Positions 1 to 7,861 of a DNA stretch of 64,000 nt are shown one piece after another (position 1 is the first letter of the stretch; each line of letters opens with the position of its first letter). This DNA comes from Fuerstiella marisgermanici (GTDB lineage: Bacteria; Planctomycetota; Planctomycetia; Planctomycetales; Planctomycetaceae): positions 2,976,001 through 3,040,000 of the forward strand of contig NZ_CP017641.1 in NCBI RefSeq assembly GCF_001983935.1. The letters run 5' to 3'. Both the position numbers and the translations under genes were made by a program. A model generated the notes under the pieces. The model was not told where the DNA came from and did no database searches. It saw only the letters and a list, made by a program, of their open reading frames with translations.

Positions 1-202
1 TCACTCGCGCTCCATCCTGGAAGTGAATGTCTCGAATCCTTTGCTACGTAGGTTTTATCGTCCGCGCATAGGATTCCACTTTCACTCCGGCACGTGTGTG
101 GGACGCCCTATTTGCGTTTAGATCCGCTGGCTTGCGGTTATGCGCGTTCCGCGCGTGATGCCGACAAGCCATGGGCAAAAGTACCCACGTGATTCGCCGG
201 CC

Positions 203-306
203 ACCGCGGATTTCGCTGACTTGTGGCCTCGGGACAAGCCGCTCGGACGATGAAGGCTGCTTCCAACAAGCCCTAATCGTCCCGCAACAAGAGAGAAACT
301 GCTCTA
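203..306 (-). repeat. Family D stop-anchored repeat, copy 1
   Basis: The minus strand from the TAG stop of the aldehyde dehydrogenase gene into the intergenic region matches the minus strand after the TAG stop of epmB (21530 down to about 21430). Over the 61 bases 215-275 against 21442-21502 I count 17 mismatches without gaps. The match continues to and includes the stop codon (TAGAGCAGTTT here, TAGAACAGTTT there). The rest of 1-202 shows no gene that I can support; the reading frames there have no recognisable protein. Confidence 0.65.
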
Positions 307-1794
307 GCCCAGGCCCCAGCCCATCGGGGCGTCGTCGTCGATGCCGATCACGATACTCTTGCGTTTCAAGTAAGCCAGCAGACCTTCCATGCCGAGTTCC
401 ACGCCAGTGCCGCTTAGCTTGTGTGGTGACAACGAGATCTGCGGATAGCCGGCGAGCATCGTGTTTGCCCACACAATCCCCGTATCCAGCGCCTTGGAAA
501 CTCGCAACGCCTTCGAACCGTCTCGCGTCCACACCGAACCAGACAGGCCGTAGTCGACGGAATTCGCAATGCGGACGGCTTCTGCCTCAGATTCGAATTG
601 CACAACGCTTAAGACCGGGCCGAAGATTTCTTCGTCGTGAACCTGCATGCCCGGCTTTACGCCGGACACGATCGTCGGCTGTAGCCAGAATCCGTTGGCG
701 CACGCGCCGTTAACTTCCGCTTTGCCACCGCCGCACAAAATCTGACGCCCCTCGCCACCGGATTCGGCCAGGTACTTCAAGGCGATTTCATATTGGCCGT
801 TGGTGATCATCGGACCAATCAGTGTGTCTTCGTTCTTAGGGTCGCCGAGCGTAATCTTCTTCGCTCGTTCCACCAGCATGGCTTCAAATTCTGACGCCAC
901 TGATTTTTCGATCAGCAGTCGCGAGCATGAAACACACAACTGACCGCTGTTGACGAATGCGCTTAACAACGCTGCCTCGGCCGCTCGTTCCAGGTCAGCA
1001 TCAGCGAAGACGACCATCGCATTTTTGCCGCCGCATTCCAGATTCACCATCTTCATCTGGGACGTAGCCGTGGACTGAATGTGCTGTCCAACGGACGTTG
1101 AACCCGTGAAGGAAATCTTCTTCACTGCGGGGTGTTCAATCAACGCCTGTCCCGTCTTCGATCCACTGCCCAGGACCACGTTTACGATGCCAGGTGGAAT
1201 GCCTGCTTCTGTACATAGTTTGGCAAACGCTACTGTGCCCAGCGGCGTTTCCTGAGCTGGCTTCAGCACGATTGCGTTACCAGCCGCGATCCCCGGAGCC
1301 ACCTTCAATGCAGCGTTGACGAAAGGATAATTCCACGGGAGGATTCCGGCCACTACGCCGTACGGTTCGTAAAGCTGCATCAGCACTTCGCTGGGCACGC
1401 CCGATTTGATCGAACCTTCTACCTTGTCGGCCGCTCCGGCATAAAACCGAATGATGGCCGCCGTCAGCGGGATTTCTCCCGCGCGAAGCTGACTAATTGG
1501 CTTACCGGTGTCCTGTAGTTCGATGTCGACCAATTCGTCCGACTTTTCTTCCACAAGATCCGCCAGCTTTAACAGCAAGCGACCTCGTTCAGCAGCGGCC
1601 ATTGTTTGCCACGACTTCTGCTCGAACGCTCGCTGACTGGACGTCACGATCCGATCCACAGCGGCAGCATCGCATTCGGTTTCTGATGCGATTGTCGATC
1701 CAGTTGCCGGATTCACGACGGGAAAGCTGGTCGGGCCTGCGTCGGTCACTTCGACGCCGTCGATGATCGGAAGTACAGAAGTTGGGTCTGTCAT
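304..1794 (-). CDS. NAD(P)+-dependent aldehyde dehydrogenase, betaine-aldehyde-dehydrogenase-like
   Basis: 496 residues, the usual length for the ALDH superfamily, which oxidises aldehydes to acids in the cytoplasm. Visible motifs are PWNYPF (153-158), the nucleotide-binding FTGSTSVG (229-236), the general base Glu253 in LECGGK and the catalytic Cys287 in GQLC. The open frame extends further upstream, but the ATG at 1794 is preferred because it overlaps the stop of the upstream sialidase-like gene as ATGA (1791-1794), which implies translational coupling, and because the protein then begins at the normal N-terminus. Substrate cannot be read from the sequence; the surrounding SDR, Gfo/Idh and sialidase-like genes suggest a sugar-derived aldehyde. 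Confidence 0.9.
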   Translation of the reverse strand: MTDPTSVLPIIDGVEVTDAGPTSFPVVNPATGSTIASETECDAAAVDRIVTSSQRAFEQKSWQTMAAAERGRLLLKLADLVEEKSDELVDIELQDTGKPISQLRAGEIPLTAAIIRFYAGAADKVEGSIKSGVPSEVLMQLYEPYGVVAGILPWNYPFVNAALKVAPGIAAGNAIVLKPAQETPLGTVAFAKLCTEAGIPPGIVNVVLGSGSKTGQALIEHPAVKKISFTGSTSVGQHIQSTATSQMKMVNLECGGKNAMVVFADADLERAAEAALLSAFVNSGQLCVSCSRLLIEKSVASEFEAMLVERAKKITLGDPKNEDTLIGPMITNGQYEIALKYLAESGGEGRQILCGGGKAEVNGACANGFWLQPTIVSGVKPGMQVHDEEIFGPVLSVVQFESEAEAVRIANSVDYGLSGSVWTRDGSKALRVSKALDTGIVWANTMLAGYPQISLSPHKLSGTGVELGMEGLLAYLKRKSIVIGIDDDAPMGWGLG

Positions 1795-3689
1795 TTTTGA
1801 TTTCCGTAAAGCCATATGACGGGCAGCGACCGAAATCGGCACGACCATGAGTGGTCGCCAATTTTGCTGTCCCAGTAACTCATTGCCATCCGCTCGCCAA
1901 CAAACATCAGGCTCGTGTAAGAATAGGTTCGGCTGGCGTCGTCTTCCAGGTTCCCGACAGTTTGCCATGTATCGCCATCGTCGTCAGACACGGCGGCGGT
2001 CAGCGGTGTGCGTTCGCCACCGTGATCGGCTTCCTCTTCGAACGTGTTATTCCAAATCAGCACCAGATTGCCGGTGGAGGGAATTCGTCGTAGCGTGGCG
2101 GGAGCTTCAGGCCCCTGCAGGCCAAGTGATTCCATTTCGCTCCACGTATCGCCACCGTCGGTGGAATAGCTTTTACCGACGAACCCCAGTTGGTTTCGGA
2201 TCAGCATCATGATGCGACCATCATTCAGCTCGACAACTTCAGGCTCCATCGCCCCTCGTTTGGGAGCGTCCAGCATGGTCTTGCCATTTCGCCAGGTCAG
2301 CCCGCCATCATCCGACATGTAGCAGTGGTTCTTGAAGTGTCCGCCACCCTTAACGTCCGGGCATGACGACGCGGGAACCAGTAATCGCCCAGTGCTAAGC
2401 TGAAGGACTCGATCGTTATTGACGACGTGATAGCCTTCGTCGGCCGTGATTAGAATGGAATCGCCGAATGTTTTGGTTTCGTCATCAGAAAAACGTACAA
2501 AGGCATCCAAATCGGTGTGGCTGTTCTTTTGAAGATAGTACATGGCGATCTGGCCGGAAGGCATCCGCCGCAGCGTGACGCTCATCACATTCATGCCGCC
2601 CGTGTTTTCTTGTAGCACTCGTTTGTTATGCCATGTTCGTCCCTGATCGGTGGACGTCATTGCCACGATGTGAGCAGCCGCAAAATCGCTTCCGCTGCCG
2701 CTAAATTCAGTCGCGGCAAACAGCAATGATCCATCATTAAGTGCAATGACACTGCCTTCCGTATATCGCGGATTCTGTTTAGTGCTCGGATACACGACGA
2801 CAGAAATATCTTCACTTCGATCATGAGGCGGTTCGCCTGCCAACACCAGCAGCGATTGAGCCGCTCGGATAGCCGCATCGGGATGAGGATCGTCCAGCAT
2901 CGCTTTCAGCGTGTCTGCCGTTTCTGTGGCCCATGAGTCTCCCGCAAAGGTAGCGGCATAAGTGCGAACGTCAGCCGCTTCGTCCTTCAGGTTTTCGGCC
3001 AGTGCAGATCGACCTTCGTCATTGCCGAGTGCCGCCAGTGAATGCTGCACATACGCCTGCAGCAGCCGATCTTCGATACGCGGCAGTTGTTTTTTTAGTC
3101 GAGGAATGTCGGACTTGTCGCCGATGCGTCCCAGAATCCACGCGGCAATCCGCAACGCATTTGGGTCTTCATGGTTGAGCGTCTTTCGCAGAAACTGCAT
3201 AGCGTCCGGATTTCCACATCGCCCCAAAGCGGCCGCAGCCATCAGCTTCAGCGGAATGCTCTCGTCCTGAGCAAACGCACGCCGCATGGCGACGCCGTCA
3301 CCGATCTCAACAACCTTGTACAGACTTTCAGCCGCATGCACGTGGCCGTGATCGTCTTTGCCGGCAAGGATATTCAGCATCACGCCCGCCTTCGAACGAT
3401 CGCCCGCTCGCACAAGTTCGCGAGCCAGGCCGCAGCGTTTCTGATCGTCTGTTTCGTGGGGCAGTTTCGGAGCCAGAAGTTCAATCACTTCTGCGCCATG
3501 TCCGCCAAGCGTCAGTCCTTCGGCCGCATGCATTGCTGGCCAGAAGTCTTCGCCCTGCGTGCCTTTGCGCAAGACGGACAGGCATTTTTCGCGAGTGGCA
3601 GCGTTAATTGAAATCGGCTTGCGGTCGGCGGCAAACGTTTGAGTGCAGGTCGCCAACAGGATGGCTGGAAGGAGTAGTTGTCTGATCAC
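1791..3689 (-). CDS. Secreted HEAT-repeat and BNR (sialidase-like) fusion protein
   Basis: 632 residues starting with GTG at 3689. An N-terminal signal peptide (hydrophobic MIRQLLLPAILLATCTQTFA) is followed by HEAT-like alpha repeats over roughly residues 40-275, for example around AAALGRCG and AAWILGRIGD. The C-terminal half is a six-bladed sialidase-type propeller with four Asp boxes of form SxDxGxxW near residues 344, 456, 506 and 566. This is known for exo-alpha-sialidases and related glycan-binding proteins. I do not see a clear FRIP motif, so activity on sialic acid is inference. It lies 32 bp after the SDR gene and overlaps the aldehyde dehydrogenase gene by four bases, so it is part of the same leftward operon. 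Confidence 0.8.
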   Translation of the reverse strand: MIRQLLLPAILLATCTQTFAADRKPISINAATREKCLSVLRKGTQGEDFWPAMHAAEGLTLGGHGAEVIELLAPKLPHETDDQKRCGLARELVRAGDRSKAGVMLNILAGKDDHGHVHAAESLYKVVEIGDGVAMRRAFAQDESIPLKLMAAAALGRCGNPDAMQFLRKTLNHEDPNALRIAAWILGRIGDKSDIPRLKKQLPRIEDRLLQAYVQHSLAALGNDEGRSALAENLKDEAADVRTYAATFAGDSWATETADTLKAMLDDPHPDAAIRAAQSLLVLAGEPPHDRSEDISVVVYPSTKQNPRYTEGSVIALNDGSLLFAATEFSGSGSDFAAAHIVAMTSTDQGRTWHNKRVLQENTGGMNVMSVTLRRMPSGQIAMYYLQKNSHTDLDAFVRFSDDETKTFGDSILITADEGYHVVNNDRVLQLSTGRLLVPASSCPDVKGGGHFKNHCYMSDDGGLTWRNGKTMLDAPKRGAMEPEVVELNDGRIMMLIRNQLGFVGKSYSTDGGDTWSEMESLGLQGPEAPATLRRIPSTGNLVLIWNNTFEEEADHGGERTPLTAAVSDDDGDTWQTVGNLEDDASRTYSYTSLMFVGERMAMSYWDSKIGDHSWSCRFRSLPVIWLYGNQK

Positions 3690-3721
3690 GTCGATTCTTT
3701 CAGGAAGTTTCCGTTAAGTTC

Positions 3722-4516
3722 TTACCACGCCGTCCAGCCGCCATCGACCAGTAGGTTCTGTCCCGTGATATAGCTGCCGGCGTCGCTGGCCAGCAGCAGC
3801 AGTGGGCCGCAAAGTTCTTCCGGCCGCCCCATGCGGTTCATTGGGCTTTTTGTCTTCAGGCGTTCGACCATTTCCGCCGGCGCTTTTTCTGAAGGAAACG
3901 GTCCGGGACTCAAACAGTTGACTCGCACATTTTCGTTCGCCCAGTACACCGCCAAGTGACGCGTCATGTGAATGATGCCGCCCTTCAACGCATGGTACTG
4001 AACCGGACTGGCCGCACAAATGCCTTCGTAAGCATCCGGGTACGAACCCACAACGCCGTACATCGAACCGATCATGACAATCGATCCACTCACCTGCCGA
4101 CCGACCACATGGTCGTGCAGGCGTCGAGCCAGCAGAAAGTAGCCGGTTGCGTTCTGAAGGTCTTTGGTAAACGCCTCACCAGTGACGTCGGTCAAATCAA
4201 GAGCGTGTCCCTGTTGGCCGTTGTTGATCAGCACATCCACCTGCCCGGCAACTTTCACGGCCGCGTCGAATCCGGCGTCCAGAGAATCTTCGTTCAGGTG
4301 ATCAAGCTGCACGCCAAAGTGCCGCGCTGCGCCGGCCGATGGAAGGCTGGCCGCCGCCGTTTCCGCTCGATCTTTGCTGCGACTGGCTACGACCACGGAC
4401 GCACCGGCTTCTGCCAGAGCTCGACACGCGGCACTGCCCAGAAAACCTGTGCCGCCGGTGACCAGGGCAACTTTCCCGTCCATGCTGAATTGGTCGAATA
4501 CGGTTGGCTGATTCAT
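3722..4516 (-). CDS. SDR family oxidoreductase
   Basis: 264 residues, typical for classical short-chain dehydrogenases. The Rossmann glycine motif GGTGFLG is at 21-27, a variant NNGQQG replaces the usual NNAG at 98-103, and the catalytic Ser151, Tyr174 and Lys178 (YHALK) are present. A C-terminal GQNLLVDGGWTAW matches the family. Two in-frame ATGs exist, 4528 and 4516; 4516 is chosen because it forms an ATGA overlap with the stop of the Gfo/Idh gene. Probably oxidises or reduces a sugar or polyol in the cytoplasm together with its neighbours; the substrate is not determinable from sequence. Confidence 0.9.
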   Translation of the reverse strand: MNQPTVFDQFSMDGKVALVTGGTGFLGSAACRALAEAGASVVVASRSKDRAETAAASLPSAGAARHFGVQLDHLNEDSLDAGFDAAVKVAGQVDVLINNGQQGHALDLTDVTGEAFTKDLQNATGYFLLARRLHDHVVGRQVSGSIVMIGSMYGVVGSYPDAYEGICAASPVQYHALKGGIIHMTRHLAVYWANENVRVNCLSPGPFPSEKAPAEMVERLKTKSPMNRMGRPEELCGPLLLLASDAGSYITGQNLLVDGGWTAW

Positions 4517-5499
4517 AGCGTCACCCATTCTGCGGCGCGAACCGATTGCAAAGTGGCGAGGTTAACCTTCAGCGTTTGCAGAGCCTCTGCAAGACTGCAG
4601 GTTGCTTCTGCGGTGCCATCCAGCACGTCTAAAAACGCATTGGCCTGATTGATAAACATGTCGTCGCGTTCCAGCGAAAATTCTTCTTCCACGTACCACG
4701 GAGCACCCGGTTCCACGCATGACAACCACCGATGGCGAGTGAAGTCGCCTCGAATTGTTCCGCGTTCGCAAATTACGGTGAGCTGATTTTCATTCGGCGG
4801 CTGATGCTGGTTCAAACTAAATGAGCCCGGGATATCACCATGCCGCGTGATCACGTTCACCGTGTCTTCCACGTCGACGCCGTCCAGCACGCAGTGTTCT
4901 GCGTCGGCCACCAGCTTGCTCACGGGACCAACCAGCCATTCAGATGCATTCATGATGTGAGTAATCGCGTCCTGAATCGCTCCGCCGCCGGTTTCGTGCT
5001 TCGCGTAATACGTGTCGCGATACGCGGGGCGGTAGAAGGGAAAGTGCTGCCCGCCAGCGTAAACGACCTGGACCTGTCGACCAAACTGATCGCTGTCCAG
5101 TGCGCGCTTAAGAGCCGCCATGGCGGGATGGTTCCGCATTACGTAGGCCACGCCCGCCGGAAGGTTTTGCTGCGTAATCACCGCCTGCAATTCTTCGATG
5201 CCATCCGTCGAAGTGCTGAGCGGTTTTTCGATCAGCAACCCGACTCCCTGCTTCGCCAGTTGCAGCGACATGGGGATGTGCAAATGTGCGGGCGTGCAAA
5301 TGACAGCAGCGTCGAAGGACTGCGCCATGGCTTCGTCAAGAGACCGGAACTGCGACGGCAAGGCGTAGTCTGTGACGACTCGTTCGCGCAGAGCGTCGTT
5401 GATTTCACAGACGGCAACGACCGCTCGGCCAGTTTTTTGGAAGCAGCGAATGTGCCGTTCACCAATAGAACCGGCACCGACGACGAGAATGTTTTTCAT
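4513..5499 (-). CDS. Gfo/Idh/MocA family oxidoreductase
   Basis: 328 residues from the ATG at 5499. A classical NAD(P)-binding GAGSIG motif lies at 8-13 and the family signature EKPLSTS at 91-97, followed by the C-terminal alpha/beta domain. Family members oxidise or reduce sugars, inositols and their acids. The frame opens 14 codons further upstream, but that would put a proline-rich tail before the Rossmann strand, so 5499 is preferred. First gene of a tightly packed leftward run with the SDR, HEAT-sialidase and aldehyde dehydrogenase genes, which argues for one catabolic pathway for a glycan-derived sugar. Confidence 0.9.
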   Translation of the reverse strand: MKNILVVGAGSIGERHIRCFQKTGRAVVAVCEINDALRERVVTDYALPSQFRSLDEAMAQSFDAAVICTPAHLHIPMSLQLAKQGVGLLIEKPLSTSTDGIEELQAVITQQNLPAGVAYVMRNHPAMAALKRALDSDQFGRQVQVVYAGGQHFPFYRPAYRDTYYAKHETGGGAIQDAITHIMNASEWLVGPVSKLVADAEHCVLDGVDVEDTVNVITRHGDIPGSFSLNQHQPPNENQLTVICERGTIRGDFTRHRWLSCVEPGAPWYVEEEFSLERDDMFINQANAFLDVLDGTAEATCSLAEALQTLKVNLATLQSVRAAEWVTL

Positions 5500-5574
5500 G
5501 GGGGGAGGCAGGAAGAGGCGGGGATGATCGGCAGAAGCCACATTCTGCGCGATCCGACTCTGCGTTTCCAGCCA

Positions 5575-6261
5575 TCACACGGCAAGGCACGGAGACTTTA
5601 TCGCTCCGCTGGCATCAGAATCCTCGCTCTTGGATTGCTGATCTTCGCCGGTCTTAACACCGGTCTCGTCTTTGACGTCATGGTCGCTGTCGCCATGTTC
5701 GCCTTCTGGTTCAGGCGAACCGGCGTCAGACGCCTGACCGTCTGTTGATTCGCGTTCGGGCGGCTTCTGCTTGGGATTGTGGCCAGACCACTTCAACAAC
5801 CAATAGCACGCTGGATATGCCAACAAGGCACCAAACGGAGCCGTCAGCAAAGCGCCAACGCACATGGGCAGACCCACATCAGCGCCGATGGCGCAAACTT
5901 TGTCGAACCATTGGCCGATCCCGTCGACCTGAAGCAGCGAACGCACCTGTTCCATCGATGCATTGCCAGGAACAAAGCGACTCCCCAGGCGGTACCAAAA
6001 ATAGTACATCGGAGCCATGGTGAAGGGATTCGAAATGTAGGTCGCGGCCATGGCCGCAGCGCCGTTGAAATAACAGATCCTGCGCGACAGAAATACAATC
6101 GCCAAAATCAGTATCGTCTGCACCCCGACGGTTGGCGTCAGGCCGAAAAAGATGCCGACAGCCACTCCCAAAGCAATTGCGTGAGGCGAATCATCCAGCG
6201 CCAACACACTTCGCAGAAGCAGGCGTGGATGAGCTGAAATTTTCAGTACCTTACGCAGCAT
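5575..6261 (-). CDS. DUF2062 domain membrane protein
   Basis: 228 residues from the ATG at 6261 (an in-frame start at 6285 also exists). The DUF2062 core is seen in the region GIFFGLTPTVGVQTILILA, with the characteristic YISNPFTMAPMY segment following. There are three to four membrane segments, the last around GALLAYPACYWLLKW, then a hydrophilic tail of about 60 residues rich in Glu, Asp, Ser and Gly. Function of the family is unknown; members are inner-membrane proteins. It lies 75 bp upstream of the Gfo/Idh gene on the same strand, so it may be cotranscribed, although a functional link is not evident. Confidence 0.8.
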   Translation of the reverse strand: MLRKVLKISAHPRLLLRSVLALDDSPHAIALGVAVGIFFGLTPTVGVQTILILAIVFLSRRICYFNGAAAMAATYISNPFTMAPMYYFWYRLGSRFVPGNASMEQVRSLLQVDGIGQWFDKVCAIGADVGLPMCVGALLTAPFGALLAYPACYWLLKWSGHNPKQKPPERESTDGQASDAGSPEPEGEHGDSDHDVKDETGVKTGEDQQSKSEDSDASGAIKSPCLAV

Positions 6262-6399
6262 GTGGCGATTTTTTAACCTTCTCACACGATCGAGAGAATC
6301 CCTACCGGCGAACTATAGTGCGCAAACGACACACCCGCAAAACGTTATTCTTCAGAAACCCGGATGCGTTACCCGCATTCCCGGTTCGGCGAACGGGAT

Positions 6400-7845
6400 C
6401 TACGCGATCAACGGATCAACCACCGTACCATGCACGTCTGTGAGCCGAAAATCACGGCCGGCGTAGTGATAAGTGAAGGATTCGTGATCAAAGCCCATTA
6501 ATTTAAGGATCGTCGCATGAAGGTCGTGAACGTGAACTTTGTCTTCAACAGCACGAAAACCAAACTCATCGGTCGCTCCGTGAACGTAGCCGCCGCGCAC
6601 GCCGCCACCCGCCATCCACATCGAAAACCCCCAGTGATTGTGGTCTCGCCCGTTGATTTTCCCCTGATTCGATCCCTTTTTGGGCATTTCGACAACGGGC
6701 GTTCGGCCAAATTCGCCGCCCCAAATCACCAGCGTATCTTCCAGCATGCCGCGCTGTTTCAGATCCTTTAGCAATGCTCCAATCGCCTGGTCGCACTGTT
6801 TGGCCAGTCGACGGTGATTAACTTCGATGTCATCGTGGTTGTCCCAGGGCTGACCGGCCCCGTGCCAGACCTGCACAAACCTGACACCGCGTTCGACCAG
6901 CCGACGAGCCATCAGAATCTGACGCGAATGCAATCCGTCCCCGTACATGTCGCGAATGTGCTTGGGTTCTCGCGAAATGTCGAAGGCCTCAGCCGCTTCC
7001 ATCTGCATGCGATACGCCAGTTCAAACGACTGAATACGAGATTCTAGCTGGGCATCACCCGTACGGCTTTCCAGGTGCCGAGCGTTTAATGTTCGCAACA
7101 GGTCCAGCTGCATGGCCTGCTGCCGCGGCATAATGCGATCGTTGCGAATGTTGGCGATCAGCTGTTCAATCTGAGTGTTCTTTGTGTCGACGTACGTGCC
7201 TTGAAAAACGCCCGGCAGAAATCCGGACTGCCAGTTCTGCGATTCCTGAATCGGATAGCCGCCGGGGCACATTGACACGAAGGCTGGCAAATTCTGGTTG
7301 TCGGTGCCCAGACCGTAAGTCAGCCACGATCCCATGCTGGGCCGCACCAGCCGCGATTCGCCGCAGTTCATTAACAGCAACGACGGTTCGTGATTGGGTA
7401 CGTCAGCATGCATCGATCGAATGACGGCAATGTCGTCGATACTTTGTGCCACGTTCGGAAACAGTTCGCTGACTTCGATCCCGCTTTCACCATACTTTCG
7501 AAACCGAAACGGAGACGGCAACGCTGATCCGGTTGGTCGTTCCGTCTTCAGGTTGCCACCCGGCACAGACTTTCCAACGTACTTTTCCAACGCCGGCTTC
7601 GGGTCGAACGTGTCCACCTGCGATGGTCCGCCGTTCATGAATAGATGGATGACTCGTTTCGCTTTGGCCGGAAACTGAGGACTCTTCGGCAGCATCGGGT
7701 TGTTGCTCGCCGGCGCAGCCTTCGCGGTTTCTGTCGCCAACAAACTTCCCAACGCAAGACCTCCCATTCCCATGCCGCAACGAGACAACATGTCGCGGCG
7801 GCTGGTCGCGATGTTGGGACAGGTAGGGAAATAGTTTGAAGACAT
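6400..7845 (-). CDS. DUF1501 family secreted protein
   Basis: 481 residues from the ATG at 7845. The N-terminus has a Tat-like SRRDML motif followed by a glycine-rich hydrophobic stretch, typical for this sulfatase/alkaline-phosphatase-like family. Family hallmarks include MNGGPSQVDTFDPKP, WGGEFGRTPV and GRDHNHWGFSMWMAGGG near the C-terminus. It follows the PSCyt1/DUF1549/DUF1553 gene by 16 bp on the same strand; this pairing is one of the most common gene pairs in planctomycetes and is generally thought to act in the periplasm on polysaccharides or sulfated compounds, though the biochemical role is not established. Confidence 0.92.
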   Translation of the reverse strand: MSSNYFPTCPNIATSRRDMLSRCGMGMGGLALGSLLATETAKAAPASNNPMLPKSPQFPAKAKRVIHLFMNGGPSQVDTFDPKPALEKYVGKSVPGGNLKTERPTGSALPSPFRFRKYGESGIEVSELFPNVAQSIDDIAVIRSMHADVPNHEPSLLLMNCGESRLVRPSMGSWLTYGLGTDNQNLPAFVSMCPGGYPIQESQNWQSGFLPGVFQGTYVDTKNTQIEQLIANIRNDRIMPRQQAMQLDLLRTLNARHLESRTGDAQLESRIQSFELAYRMQMEAAEAFDISREPKHIRDMYGDGLHSRQILMARRLVERGVRFVQVWHGAGQPWDNHDDIEVNHRRLAKQCDQAIGALLKDLKQRGMLEDTLVIWGGEFGRTPVVEMPKKGSNQGKINGRDHNHWGFSMWMAGGGVRGGYVHGATDEFGFRAVEDKVHVHDLHATILKLMGFDHESFTYHYAGRDFRLTDVHGTVVDPLIA

Positions 7846-7861
7846 GACTGTGTGCCTAAAG

